Positions 55,430 to 64,000 of a stretch of 64,000 nt of DNA are shown here, one piece after another. Source of the DNA: Kutzneria sp. CA-103260 (lineage in GTDB: Bacteria; Actinomycetota; Actinomycetes; Mycobacteriales; Pseudonocardiaceae); NCBI RefSeq assembly GCF_018263855.1, contig NZ_CP073318.1, forward strand, positions 3,224,001-3,288,000. The letters run 5' to 3'. Made by a program: the position numbers and the translations under genes. The first letter of the stretch is position 1, and each line of letters opens with the position of its first letter. A model generated the notes under the pieces. It made no database searches, had not been told where the DNA came from, and was given only the letters and a program-made list of their open reading frames with translations.

Positions 55430-57153
55430 GGCGTCTCCTCATCAGCCAGCCCGAGCGCTTCGGGGGCGTGCAGCCGCACCATGGTCCGGTTCACCGACGC
55501 CGGCACAGTCCGAGGAGTCAGGAGCGACCCGATGATCATGACGGCGAAGCCCAGCGGCACGCTCCACGCCGCCGGCCGGCTGAGCAGATCGTAGACGAGC
55601 CCGGCGCCCGGCGGGACCAGCAAGGTGACCAGTCCGGCCAGCAACGCCAGTCCCCCGCCGGCCAGCATTCCCGCCATCGCACCGACCGGGGTGAGCCGCC
55701 GCCACCAGATCCCCAGCAGCAGCAACGGACAGAACGACGAGGCGGCGACAGCGAAGGCCATGCCCACGACGTCGGCCAGTGACATGCTGGACACCAGCAT
55801 GGCCGCCCCGAACGGCACCATGGCCGCGAAGAACGCGGCCACCCGGAACCCGCGAAGTCCCCGCAGCAGCAACACATCCTGCGACAGCACACCGGCGACC
55901 GACAGCGTCAGCCCGGACGACGTGGACAGGAACGCCGCGAACGCGCCACCGGCGACCAGGGCGCCCAGCAGCTCCCCCAGGGTGCCGCCGACCAGTTTGG
56001 ACGGCAGCACCAACACGACCGCGTCGGTCTGCCCGGTCAGCAGCAACTCCGGTGTGTACAGCCGGCCCAGCGCCGCGTAGGCCGGCGGGAAGAGGTAGAA
56101 GGCCCCCAGCAGCGCCAGCACGACGACCGTGGTCCGCCGGGCCTGGCGGCCGTTCGGGTTGGTGTAGAAGCGAACCACGACGTGCGGCAGGCCCATGGTG
56201 CCGAGGAACGTCGCGATGATCAGCGAGTACGTGACGTAGAACGGGTCGCCGTGCCCCTCCCCGCCCAGCGGCTGCGCCCAGGCCGCGTTGGTGTCGGCAG
56301 GGATGCCCTTCACTTGCGGCACCAGGGAATTGGCCGGGAAGTCCAGCACCGCGCCGGCGTTGATCCGGTGTTGTCCGGGCCCCATCGACACCTGGTTGCC
56401 AGCATGCGACCGCCCATCCACGACACCGTTGACGAACACCGTCGTCGGCGTCTGGACCTCAACGTCCACAGTGGCCTGCACGGTGACGTTGGTGTCGCTG
56501 GTGAACACCGCCGGCTTGGCCCCGTCCAGCGTCGGTGTGCCGGCGTCCCGCCAGGCCAGCACCAGGAAGATCACCGGCACGGCCAGCGCAGTGAGCTTCA
56601 GCCAGTACTGCACGGCCTGCACGAACGTGATGCTCCGCATCCCGCCGGCCATCACGTTCACCGCCACCACGGCCGCCACCAGCAGCGCGCCGAGCCAGCC
56701 CGGCGCACCGGTCACGGTGGTCAGGGTCAGGCCCGCGCCTTGCAGCTGCGGCACCAGGTACAGCCAGCCGATGCCGACCGACAGCACGCTGGCCATCCGC
56801 CGCACCCGCCGCGACTCCAGCCGCGCCTCGGCGAAGTCCGGCACCGTGTACGCCCCCGACCGCCGCAGCGGGGCCGCGACCAGGGCCAGCAGCACGAGAT
56901 AGCCGACGGTGTATCCGATCGGGTACCAGAGCATGTCCGGCCCGTACGCGAAGATCAGCCCGGCGACGCCGAGGAACGAGGCGGCGGACAGGTACTCGCC
57001 GCCGATCGCCGAGGCGTTCCACCACGGCGACACCGTTCGCGACGCGACGTAGAAATCCGAGGTGGTGCGGGAGATCCGCAGGCCGTAGCCGCCGATCAGC
57101 ACGGCGGCCACGAGCACCAGCGCCACGAAGACGGCGGAGTAGGTGCTGCTCAC
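55426..57153 (-). CDS. sodium:solute symporter (SSS family, ActP/MctC-like)
   Basis: The product has 575 aa from the ATG at 57153. About 13 hydrophobic helices are present, with the SSS core 'NASAIGGEYLSAASFLGVAGL' split over the first helices and 'SGLTLSVAGVLSQDVL' later. A soluble insert of about 80 residues (near 210-290, 'TNVTVQATVDVEV', 'FPANSL') interrupts the helices, as in actinobacterial acetate/monocarboxylate permeases. Likely substrates are short monocarboxylates such as acetate, propionate or pyruvate. It is 3 nt from the DUF485 gene upstream and overlaps the kinase downstream. Confidence 0.85.
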   Translation of the reverse strand: MSSTYSAVFVALVLVAAVLIGGYGLRISRTTSDFYVASRTVSPWWNASAIGGEYLSAASFLGVAGLIFAYGPDMLWYPIGYTVGYLVLLALVAAPLRRSGAYTVPDFAEARLESRRVRRMASVLSVGIGWLYLVPQLQGAGLTLTTVTGAPGWLGALLVAAVVAVNVMAGGMRSITFVQAVQYWLKLTALAVPVIFLVLAWRDAGTPTLDGAKPAVFTSDTNVTVQATVDVEVQTPTTVFVNGVVDGRSHAGNQVSMGPGQHRINAGAVLDFPANSLVPQVKGIPADTNAAWAQPLGGEGHGDPFYVTYSLIIATFLGTMGLPHVVVRFYTNPNGRQARRTTVVVLALLGAFYLFPPAYAALGRLYTPELLLTGQTDAVVLVLPSKLVGGTLGELLGALVAGGAFAAFLSTSSGLTLSVAGVLSQDVLLLRGLRGFRVAAFFAAMVPFGAAMLVSSMSLADVVGMAFAVAASSFCPLLLLGIWWRRLTPVGAMAGMLAGGGLALLAGLVTLLVPPGAGLVYDLLSRPAAWSVPLGFAVMIIGSLLTPRTVPASVNRTMVRLHAPEALGLADEETP

Positions 57154-57156
57154 CGG

Positions 57157-57534
57157 TCAGGACTGCTCGACGAGGTCGGCGAACTCCCGCTCGGTCCGCT
57201 CCACCCGCCACACGTAGTAGCAGCCGACCAGCACCACCACCGGGTACACCGCGAACCCCAGCACCAGCCACGGCAGCGGCAGGCCCAGCACCAGCACCGT
57301 CTTGGCCGGCGGCAGCAGGGTGAACAGCACCGGCAGCGCGGCCAGCGGCCCGCACACCAGCAGCACCACCAGCAGGCCGAGCCGCAGCTGGGTCCGCATC
57401 AGGGACCGCATGTACAGGGCCCCGACCTCGGACTGCTCGTCGATCTCCCGCACGATCGGGTAGGACCGGGACCGCCGCCCGGCCCGGGTCCACGGGCTGG
57501 TGACGACCACCCGCCGGGGCCGCTCGGCGTTCAT
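57157..57534 (-). CDS. DUF485-type small membrane protein
   Basis: The product has 125 aa from ATG 57534, overlapping the response-regulator stop by 4 nt. A soluble N-terminus (about 50 aa, 'EIDEQSEVGALYMRSLMRTQLRL', shown in part) is followed by two membrane helices, 'LLVVLLVCGPLAALPVLF' and 'LPWLVLGFAVYPVVVLVG'. It ends with a charged tail, 'VERTEREFADLVEQ'. DUF485 proteins accompany acetate symporters (YjcH with ActP), and the position immediately before the SSS gene fits. Confidence 0.85.
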   Translation of the reverse strand: MNAERPRRVVVTSPWTRAGRRSRSYPIVREIDEQSEVGALYMRSLMRTQLRLGLLVVLLVCGPLAALPVLFTLLPPAKTVLVLGLPLPWLVLGFAVYPVVVLVGCYYVWRVERTEREFADLVEQS

Positions 57535-58364
57535 TTGCCCGCCCGCACCGCGTGCGGCCGGGCCCGCTTGACCAGCAGGTCCCGCAGCTGCGGGGTGTGC
57601 CGGCGGCTCACGGTGAGCGTCGCGCCGCCGATCTTCACCGACATCTGCCCGCCGTCCAGCCGCAGCTCCTCGACGTGGGCCAGGGAAATGAGGTGGCTGC
57701 GGTGGATGCGCACGAACCCGGCGTCGCGCCAGCGTTCTTCGAGCCCGGTCAGCGGCGTGCGGACCAGGTAGCTGCCGCTGGCGGTGTGCAGGCGCGCGTA
57801 GTCGCCCTGCGCCTCGGCGTAGCGCACGTCGGACAGCCGTAGGAACCGCGTCACCCCGCCCAGCTCGACCGGGATCACGTCGTCCGGGGTGACCGCCGGC
57901 GACTCGGCGGCCTGCTGCGCCGGGACGTGCACCGAGCTGGCGAGCACCTTGTGCGCCACCCGGTGCAGGGCCTCGGACAGCCGCTGCGGGCGGATCGGCT
58001 TGAGCACGTAGTCGAGGGCCTTCAGCTCGAAGGCCTCCACCGCGGACTGGTCGTCGGCGGTGACGAACACCAGCGCCGGCGGGCTGGCGAACCGGGTCAG
58101 CACCCGGGCCAGCTCCATGCCGTTCAGGCCGGGCATCTTGATGTCCAGGAACACGGCGTCGACCGGTCGGTCCGCGTCGGCGGCGCGGTGCAGCAGCCGC
58201 AGCGCCTCAGTGGAGTCCTGCGCGCCCTCGGCCGTGCCCACCCGCGGGTCGGCCCCGAGCAGGTAGACGATCTCCTCCAGGACCGGCAGCTCGTCGTCCA
58301 CGGCGAGCACACGCAGCGGCCGGGCCGACGGCCCGTCGCAGTCGGGACACGACGCTGGACTCAT
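57531..58364 (-). CDS. LytTR-family response regulator
   Basis: The product has 277 aa from ATG 58364; a TTG at 58373 would add three residues and is less likely. A Cys-pair tail 'CPDCDGP' precedes a receiver domain (about 17-130) with 'AVDDE', phospho-acceptor Asp74 in 'VFLDIKMPGLNG' and 'LDYVLKPI'. The C-terminal LytTR DNA-binding domain (about 165-270) has 'YAEAQGDYARLHT' and 'FVRIHRSHLISL'. It is the first gene of the four-gene sensor/transport operon. Confidence 0.92.
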   Translation of the reverse strand: MSPASCPDCDGPSARPLRVLAVDDELPVLEEIVYLLGADPRVGTAEGAQDSTEALRLLHRAADADRPVDAVFLDIKMPGLNGMELARVLTRFASPPALVFVTADDQSAVEAFELKALDYVLKPIRPQRLSEALHRVAHKVLASSVHVPAQQAAESPAVTPDDVIPVELGGVTRFLRLSDVRYAEAQGDYARLHTASGSYLVRTPLTGLEERWRDAGFVRIHRSHLISLAHVEELRLDGGQMSVKIGGATLTVSRRHTPQLRDLLVKRARPHAVRAGK

Positions 58365-58453
58365 GCCTGCCAACCTTAGTCACCACGCAACCCTGAGCGG
58401 CGGCCAGATCAAGGATCAACACTCACCCCGGTGAGACCGAGGCGCCAGTGTGC

Positions 58454-58765
58454 TCACCCGTTCGGCTGTATCGTACGGCCACCGGCCGCGCGCACGTCGC
58501 CGAGGGCGATCTCCAACTCCATCAGCGCCTCCTCGGACCGCCGCCGGGCCACCTCCAGCGAGGCGGCCGCGCCGGCCCCGGCCAGGCGTTTGGTCGGCTC
58601 ACGCAGCGTGCTCAGCAGGTCGGTGAGCACGCAGGCCAGCCGGGCCGCGTCGGCGATCGCCGCAGTCAGCTCCCGCTGGCTGGCCGGCCGCGCGTCCGGC
58701 AGCACGGGGCTCCCCGCGGCCGGCCCACGGGAGTCCGGTGTCGTCGGGACGCTGTCCTCAACCAT
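58454..58765 (-). CDS. small hypothetical helical protein
   Basis: The product has 103 aa from ATG 58765, with GGAAGGGA in good position; an upstream ATG at 58813 lacks one. A disordered Pro-rich N-terminus is followed by helices 'QRELTAAIADAARLACVLTDLL' (in part) and 'ASLEVARRRSEEALMELEIALG', which could form a coiled coil. No family recognised. It reads in the same direction as the LytTR operon but ends 89 nt before it. Confidence 0.55.
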   Translation of the reverse strand: MVEDSVPTTPDSRGPAAGSPVLPDARPASQRELTAAIADAARLACVLTDLLSTLREPTKRLAGAGAAASLEVARRRSEEALMELEIALGDVRAAGGRTIQPNG

Positions 58766-58945
58766 CCGCTGTCCCTTCCCCCAGATGTTCCACAGTGGAC
58801 GACCGTCTGGCACACCAACAGTAGAGATGTAGCTTTCGGCGACACGACCGCTCGGGGTCCTTGCGCGCCGGACGACACCTGCCGCACGGTGTGCGGAGAC
58901 GGGGGCGCGATCAACGGGCGAGCGGTCGAGGGACGGTGACTGGAT

Positions 58946-60658
58946 TTGCGGTATTCGGCACTGGGACCGCTGCGCGCGCTGGCCCAGGACAGTCCGGACC
59001 GGGTCCTGTTCACGTTCGTGGACGACGACGGCGCCGACCGCGTGGCGCTCGCCGCGGGCGCGGTCGTGACCAGGGCCGAGGCGGTCGCGGAGTCGCTGCG
59101 GCGCTGGGGTTTCCTCGCCGGTGACCGCGCCGTGCTGGTCTATCCGCCGGGCCCGGAGTTCGTGATCGCCCTGGTCGGATGCCTGATCGCCGGCGTGGTT
59201 CCGGTGCCGGTGTACCCGCCGGACCCGTTCCGCCTGCGGCAGACGCTGCCCGCGTTCGCCGGCATCCTGGACGACTGCCGGCCACGCGCGGTGCTCACCG
59301 TCAAGGCCTACGACCGGGCCCGCAGCCTAGGCGCGGTGGCCGGGGTGTTCGACCGGTCCAAGCCCAGCTGGCCGCGGATCACCTGGCGGCACACGGACAA
59401 CTGCCGTCCGGCCACTGCTCCGGTCGAGTGGCGTTCGCCGGTCGACCCGGAGGAGCCGGCGCTGTTGCAGTACACGTCCGGCTCAACCGGGTCGCCACGC
59501 GGAGTGGTCATCACCCACGGCAACCTGGTCGGCGAGATCACCGCCAACGCCGTCGACCTGGGGCTGGGCGACCAGGCGCGGGGCGTGTTCTGGCTGCCGC
59601 AGTACCACGACTTCGGCCTGATCAGCGTCATCCTGTCCACGCTGGGCGGCAACGCGCACAGCTATCTGCTGTCCCCGCTGGCGTTCCTGCGTCGCCCGGC
59701 CGTGTGGTTCGACCTGATGTCGCGGGTGCGGGCCACGCACACCGCGGCCCCGAACTTCGCCTTCGATCTCGCGGTGCGCAAGACGACCGTGGAGCAACGG
59801 GCCGGGTGGGACCTGAGCCCGGTGCGGGTGTTCATGTCCGCGGCCGAGCCGATCAGACCGGAGACCGTGCAGTCGTTCCTGGACGCCTTCGAGCCCGCCG
59901 GTCTGCACCGCGACGCCTTCTACGCGGCCTACGGTCTGGCCGAGCACACGGTCAGCGTCACGATGGGTGGCCGCGGCACGCTGCGCCTGGACCGGGCCGG
60001 TCTAGAGGCCGGCCGCGCGGTGCCGGCGACATCCGGGCGGACGTCGGTGACGCTGGTCGGCTGCGGCCGGCCGACCAAGTGCGACGCCCGGCTGCGCATC
60101 GTGGACCCGGACACGCACGAGGTGCTGCCGCCGTGCCGGGTCGGCGAGATCTGGGTCAGTTCGGCGACCAAGGCGCTGGGCTACTACGGCCGGCCGGAAC
60201 AGACCGAGCAAACCTTCCAGGCCAGGGTGGCCGGCGGCGAGGACCCGACCGGCTATCTGCGCACCGGCGACCTCGGTTTCCTGCACGGGGACGAGCTTTT
60301 CGTCACCGGCCGGCTGAAGGACCTGATCATCGTGCGGGGCCGCAACCTGCACCCAGAGGACATCGAGGCCAGCGTCCGCGACTGCCACCCGGCGATCCGG
60401 CCCGGCGGCGTGGCGGCGTTCTCCGTGCCGTCGCAGGACGGCGAGCGGCTGGTGGTGCTGGTGGAGATCCGGGATCGCCAGGCCGACGAGCGAGCGATCG
60501 TCGACGCCGTGACGAACGTCGTCCACGCGGATCACCAACTGGCCGGCGCCGAAGTGGTGGTCGGCCCGCAAGGGTTGGTGCGCAAGACAACCAGCGGCAA
60601 GATCCGCCGCAGCGCCTGCCGCGAGGCGTTCCTGGCCCGCGAAGGCGTGCCGGCGTGA
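58946..60658 (+). CDS. fatty acyl-AMP ligase (FAAL)
   Basis: The product has 570 aa from TTG 58946; no better start is in frame. It is an ANL-superfamily enzyme with A3 'LLQYTSGSTGSPRGVVITHGN' (in part, near residue 176), 'WLPQYHDFGLI', 'YGLAEHTVSV', 'YLRTGDLGF' and the C-terminal catalytic Lys in 'RKTTSGKIRR' (about 552). 'LPQYHDFGL' and the text after 'GLAEH' are diagnostic of FAALs. These activate a fatty acid as acyl-adenylate and load it onto a carrier protein rather than CoA. Its stop overlaps the start of the next gene by 4 nt, and that gene encodes a carrier domain, the obvious acceptor. Confidence 0.93.
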   Translation: MRYSALGPLRALAQDSPDRVLFTFVDDDGADRVALAAGAVVTRAEAVAESLRRWGFLAGDRAVLVYPPGPEFVIALVGCLIAGVVPVPVYPPDPFRLRQTLPAFAGILDDCRPRAVLTVKAYDRARSLGAVAGVFDRSKPSWPRITWRHTDNCRPATAPVEWRSPVDPEEPALLQYTSGSTGSPRGVVITHGNLVGEITANAVDLGLGDQARGVFWLPQYHDFGLISVILSTLGGNAHSYLLSPLAFLRRPAVWFDLMSRVRATHTAAPNFAFDLAVRKTTVEQRAGWDLSPVRVFMSAAEPIRPETVQSFLDAFEPAGLHRDAFYAAYGLAEHTVSVTMGGRGTLRLDRAGLEAGRAVPATSGRTSVTLVGCGRPTKCDARLRIVDPDTHEVLPPCRVGEIWVSSATKALGYYGRPEQTEQTFQARVAGGEDPTGYLRTGDLGFLHGDELFVTGRLKDLIIVRGRNLHPEDIEASVRDCHPAIRPGGVAAFSVPSQDGERLVVLVEIRDRQADERAIVDAVTNVVHADHQLAGAEVVVGPQGLVRKTTSGKIRRSACREAFLAREGVPA

Positions 60659-63600
60659 GGCGTGACCAACAGCGACGCGTCTGTGTGGTCGGCGCCGGTG
60701 TCAGCGGCCTGACGGTGGCCCGAGAGCTGGAAAGTGTCGGGCACGCCGTCACGGTCTTGGAGGCCGCCCCGAGCGTCGGCGGCAAATGCGCCTCGGTGAC
60801 CATCGACGGCCATGCCTTCGACGTCGGCGGGCACGTGTGCACGGTGATGTACCAGCGCCTGGCCGCGCTGGTCACCGAGCTCGGTCTGTCGACCGAGAAC
60901 GTCATGCCGGTAACCCAGCAGCCGTTCCTGCCGGCTGGCGTCCTCCACCGCTACGCCGCCCTGCGCACGGAGCAGTTCCCCGACATCGCGCAGGCCGGCC
61001 TCGCGCATTCGGCCCGCGCGCTGGCCATGCCGGTCCGGCAATGGCTGGCCGGACTGCCGGAGTTCGAGACGACGTTCGGCCTGGGCTACACCTCCTCCGG
61101 CTACGGCCGGCTCGACGGCGATCTGCCGGCGCTGTACCTGGTCAAGTACGCCGAGATGACCGGACTGCTGTCGGACCGACGGTCGCTGCTCGGCCACACC
61201 GGCCCGTTCACCGTCGCCGGCGGCTTCGGCCAGGTCTGGGACCGGGTCGCGGCCGAGCTCACCGATGTCCGTTGCGGCGCAACGATCTCAGCCATCCGCC
61301 GGCACGGAACCCGAGTGCTCGTCACCGTCGACGGCACGACGTTCCAGTTCGACGACCTGGTGCTCACCGTGCCGCTCGACCAGCTGCTACCAGTGCTGGA
61401 CGCCCGCGAGGACGAGCGCGACATAGCGTCGAGGATCCGATACCACAGCTACCGCACGACGTTCTGCTCGTCGACGGGCCAGCCGCGACAGGCCTTCACC
61501 CTGTACGGCGACATCTCCTTCCACCACCGCTACGCCGACAGCGACGTCTACGCCTGCTACTCCTACGATCCGGCCTGCGTCGCGCGGCCGATCGCGGAAC
61601 GGCGGTGGAAGTACATGCCGCACTTCGGCTCCGCCGATCTCGCCGCCGGCATCTACGACCGCGTCGAAGCCCTCCAGGGCCGGCACCGCACCTACCACGT
61701 CGGCAGCCTGCCGGCCTTCGAGCTGGTCGAGTGCACCCTCGACTACGCCCGAGAGTTCGTGGCCCGGCACTTCGGCTCCGACCTGCGGGACTGGTTGACG
61801 CGGCGGGTGTCCGCCGAGGTGAAGCGGCCGGTCGACCCGCACGCGCCGATCGCCACGCTGGGCCTGGAGTCGCTGTCGATGGCCACGGTCCTGGCCGACC
61901 TGTCGGCCCGTCTGGGTTACCGCGTGCCGAACTCCCTTCTGCTCGAACTGTCCACCGTGGACGCCGTCGCCCGGCACCTCGACGAGCACGGCGCCGAGGT
62001 CGCGCGACCGCGGAGTCTGGCCCTGGCGCTGACGCCGCCACGGCCGTTCTTCTGCGTCGGCGGTGCGGTCGGCGCCGCCTACTACCTCCTTCCGCTGGCG
62101 CGGGCGATCGGCCAGCTGCAGACGTTGTATGCCTTGCAAAGCCCCGGTTTCGACGGCGTGGAGGAACCGCTCGACGAGGTGCCGGCACTGGCCCGGCGCT
62201 ACGTCGAGGAGATCAAGGCCATCCAGCCGCACGGCCCGTATCTGGTCGGCGGTCACTCGTTCGGCGGCCTGGTCGCCTACGAGATCGGCCGCGTGCTGCG
62301 ATCCCAGGGCGACGAGGTCGCCCAGGTGATCCTGATCGACACCTACCTGGCCGAGCCCGGCCAGCCGGAGCCGCCGCCCGACGACGTGGCCGTCATCGAG
62401 GAGCTGTGGCGGATGCGCGGCCTGGCCCTGCGCGGCGCGGACGCCCCGCGACGACGCGTCGACCAGAAGCTGTCCCCCGCCGAGCAGCGCCGGGAACTGG
62501 CCAGGTTCCTCGGCGCGAGCGGGCCGGCGGACGAGCACATCGCCACCATCATGGGGGTCTATCAGGCGCAGCTGGAAGCCGTGGTGCGCTACGAGCCCGG
62601 TCCGTCCGATCTGGACGTCACGCTGATCAAGGCCGAGGACGGCTTCCCCCAGGTGCTGTTCGACGACCGGCACATCGCCCTGCGACTGGAGGATCCGGCC
62701 AACGGCTGGGAGCGGGTCGAACTGGGCCGGCTCTCGGTGATCACCGTGCCCGGCAACCACTTCACGGCGCTCGCGCCGCCTGCTCTCACCTCCCTCGCCA
62801 CTGCTGTCACCGACACCATCGCTGCCATCCCGGCGCCACTACCGCCGGAGTCCGTGCAGGTCGCGTCCAGCATCCATCTCAATCCGATGGATCCGCACTT
62901 CCTGGCCGACCCGTATCCGTTCTACCACCTGCTGCGTGATATCGCGCCAATCCACCGGGATGAAGCACTGGACGGCTGGGTGCTGACCCGCCACGCCGAG
63001 GTGTCCGCCCTGCTCAGGAACCAGAAAGTGGTTCGGCCGTCCACGTCAACCCTGTTGGCGCGGCTGCCCGCGACGGTGCTTCAGGACCTGAGGCCGTTCG
63101 TCGACTGGCTCGACTCCAGCCTGCCGTTCAGCAACCACCGACACCACGACCGCCTGCGGCGGCTGCTGGCCGGCAGCTTCACCGCCAAAGCCATGGAAGC
63201 GCTGCGCTCCGACGTCGAGCAGACCGTCCACGAGATGCTGGACCGGATCGATCGACCGGGCCCGGTCGAGTTCATGTCCGAGGTGGCGTATCCGCTGCCG
63301 GGCCGCGTGGTGATGGATCTCGTCGGCGTGCCCCGAGACGACCAGCCGATGGTGGCCGACTGGGGCCGGACGGTCATGACCGTGTTGGGACAGGCCCAGT
63401 TCGGCGAGGACCCGACGGCGGTGGCGTATCAAGCGCGGGACGCGGCCACGGAGTTGATCAAGTACGTGCGCGGGCTCACGCTCAGCCCACAGCTGGCCTC
63501 GGGCTGGGCCGGCGCGGACGAGCGGGTGGCCAACGTGATCTCGCTGATCAACGCCGGCCTGGAGACGACCGCCAACTACCTCGGCAACAGCGTGCTGGCT

Positions 63601-64000
63601 CTGCTCCGGCACCCCGAACAGTTCGAACTCCTCCACGCCGACCCGTCCATCGCCCGCACGGCCGCCGAGGAACTGCTCCGCTACGACACGCCGGCCCCGA
63701 TCATCACGCCGCAGCAGGCGCTCCAGGATCTCGACCTCGGCGGCCACCGGATCCGCGCCGGCGAGCTGGTGTTTCCGGTGCTGGGCGCGGCCAACCGCGA
63801 TCCCGCCCGCTACCCCGACCCCGACCGGCTCGATCTGCGGCGGCCGGACGCCGCCGGGCATCTCACCTTCGGCGCCGGCGCGCACTACTGCATCGGCGCG
63901 GCGCTGGCCCGCATCGAGGGACAGGTGTTCTTCCCGACCCTGGCCACCAGATTCCCCGGCATGCGGCTGGTCGCGGAGCCGGTGTTCCGGCCGGATCCGG
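60655..64000 (+). CDS. four-domain fusion: fatty-acid-isomerase-like FAD domain - ACP - thioesterase - cytochrome P450 (3' end outside window)
   Basis: One uninterrupted frame runs from GTG 60655 for at least 1115 codons. Residues 1-375 are a FAD amine-oxidase fold with 'VVGAGVSGL' and 'VGGKC'. 'GYGRLDGDLPALYLVKYAEM', 'LVLTVPLDQLL' and 'RVEALQGRHRTYHVGS' closely recall polyenoic fatty acid isomerase (PAI) of Cutibacterium acnes. Residues about 378-455 are an ACP with Ser406 in 'TLGLESLSM'. Residues about 463-720 are a type II-like thioesterase with Ser535 in 'GGHSFGGL' and His702 in 'PGNHFTAL'. From about 735 onward is a P450 with 'NAGLETTANY', 'EELLRY' and haem Cys1079 in 'FGAGAHYCIG'; perhaps 20-30 residues are missing. 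Likely path: FAAL loads a polyunsaturated acyl chain on the ACP, the FAD domain shifts double bonds, the P450 oxidises and the TE releases. Confidence 0.9.
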   Translation, partial: MRRDQQRRVCVVGAGVSGLTVARELESVGHAVTVLEAAPSVGGKCASVTIDGHAFDVGGHVCTVMYQRLAALVTELGLSTENVMPVTQQPFLPAGVLHRYAALRTEQFPDIAQAGLAHSARALAMPVRQWLAGLPEFETTFGLGYTSSGYGRLDGDLPALYLVKYAEMTGLLSDRRSLLGHTGPFTVAGGFGQVWDRVAAELTDVRCGATISAIRRHGTRVLVTVDGTTFQFDDLVLTVPLDQLLPVLDAREDERDIASRIRYHSYRTTFCSSTGQPRQAFTLYGDISFHHRYADSDVYACYSYDPACVARPIAERRWKYMPHFGSADLAAGIYDRVEALQGRHRTYHVGSLPAFELVECTLDYAREFVARHFGSDLRDWLTRRVSAEVKRPVDPHAPIATLGLESLSMATVLADLSARLGYRVPNSLLLELSTVDAVARHLDEHGAEVARPRSLALALTPPRPFFCVGGAVGAAYYLLPLARAIGQLQTLYALQSPGFDGVEEPLDEVPALARRYVEEIKAIQPHGPYLVGGHSFGGLVAYEIGRVLRSQGDEVAQVILIDTYLAEPGQPEPPPDDVAVIEELWRMRGLALRGADAPRRRVDQKLSPAEQRRELARFLGASGPADEHIATIMGVYQAQLEAVVRYEPGPSDLDVTLIKAEDGFPQVLFDDRHIALRLEDPANGWERVELGRLSVITVPGNHFTALAPPALTSLATAVTDTIAAIPAPLPPESVQVASSIHLNPMDPHFLADPYPFYHLLRDIAPIHRDEALDGWVLTRHAEVSALLRNQKVVRPSTSTLLARLPATVLQDLRPFVDWLDSSLPFSNHRHHDRLRRLLAGSFTAKAMEALRSDVEQTVHEMLDRIDRPGPVEFMSEVAYPLPGRVVMDLVGVPRDDQPMVADWGRTVMTVLGQAQFGEDPTAVAYQARDAATELIKYVRGLTLSPQLASGWAGADERVANVISLINAGLETTANYLGNSVLALLRHPEQFELLHADPSIARTAAEELLRYDTPAPIITPQQALQDLDLGGHRIRAGELVFPVLGAANRDPARYPDPDRLDLRRPDAAGHLTFGAGAHYCIGAALARIEGQVFFPTLATRFPGMRLVAEPVFRPDP

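Noticed and set aside
58946..60658. FAAL as the lipid loader for the decapeptide NRPS
   Set aside because: NRPS-A begins with an A domain and lacks a starter C domain or free ACP. The FAAL is on the other strand, 6 kb away, and is coupled to its own carrier-containing gene.
60786..62939. 717-codon plus-strand frame overlapping the four-domain fusion
   Set aside because: The translation is Arg/Pro-rich without motifs. The frame starting at 60655 carries FAD, ACP, TE and P450 signatures without a stop.

Overview
The window is very GC-rich and gene-dense. It has GTG and TTG starts, 4-nt overlapping genes, F420-type enzymes, a lipoprotein with a twin-Cys-free lipobox, and a large NRPS locus. This points to a filamentous actinomycete, most likely of the Pseudonocardiales (Kutzneria / Amycolatopsis / Saccharothrix type). 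The genus call is inference; no rRNA or marker gene is present. No tRNA, rRNA, CRISPR array or intact transposon was seen.

Left part (1-13,050) is ordinary chromosome: the tail of an IclR-type regulator, a serine-hydrolase lipoprotein, a decayed alpha/beta-hydrolase, and a secreted GH27 alpha-galactosidase. Next come an F420-dependent LLM oxidoreductase, a secreted beta-helix/FN3 protein, and several small enzymes (SRPBCC, DinB/maleylpyruvate-isomerase-like, PPOX, VOC). A PadR regulator follows with its membrane partner and a perfect 20-bp operator palindrome, then a TetR/hydrolase pair and a GNAT acetyltransferase.

Centre (13,126-52,757, all minus strand) is one NRPS biosynthetic gene cluster. 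Transcription runs from about 52.8 kb leftwards: NRPS-A (5 modules, A-T / CATE / CATE / CATE / CAT), MbtH, a stand-alone penicillin-binding-protein-type thioesterase, NRPS-B (5 modules, CATE / CAT / CATE / CAT / CATE), an MFS exporter and a cytochrome P450. The last NRPS domain is an epimerase and there is no cis thioesterase. Together with the serine-hydrolase 'TE' this predicts release of a decapeptidyl thioester as a head-to-tail macrocycle, SurE-fashion. C-domain subtypes and E domains agree perfectly with a stereochemical pattern L-D-D-D-L-D-L-D-L-D. Hand-read A-domain codes suggest Val-like residues at 3 and 4, Thr at 7, basic residues at 6 and probably 8, a Val/Ile-like residue at 9, one repeated unassigned code at 1, 5 and 10, and an unassigned position 2. 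This would be a cationic cyclic decapeptide.

A 1.1-kb non-coding region with a leader hairpin lies upstream of NRPS-A. To its right are a short hypothetical gene and a four-gene, overlapping operon: LytTR response regulator, DUF485 protein, sodium:solute symporter, LytS-type histidine kinase. A small hypothetical follows.

Right edge (58,946-64,000+, plus strand) starts a second, different biosynthetic locus. It contains a fatty acyl-AMP ligase translationally coupled to an unusual single-frame fusion: polyenoic-fatty-acid-isomerase-like FAD domain, acyl carrier protein, thioesterase, cytochrome P450. The fusion runs off the window. It looks like a self-contained machine for loading, isomerising, oxidising and releasing a carrier-bound fatty acid, and is the most novel-looking object here.
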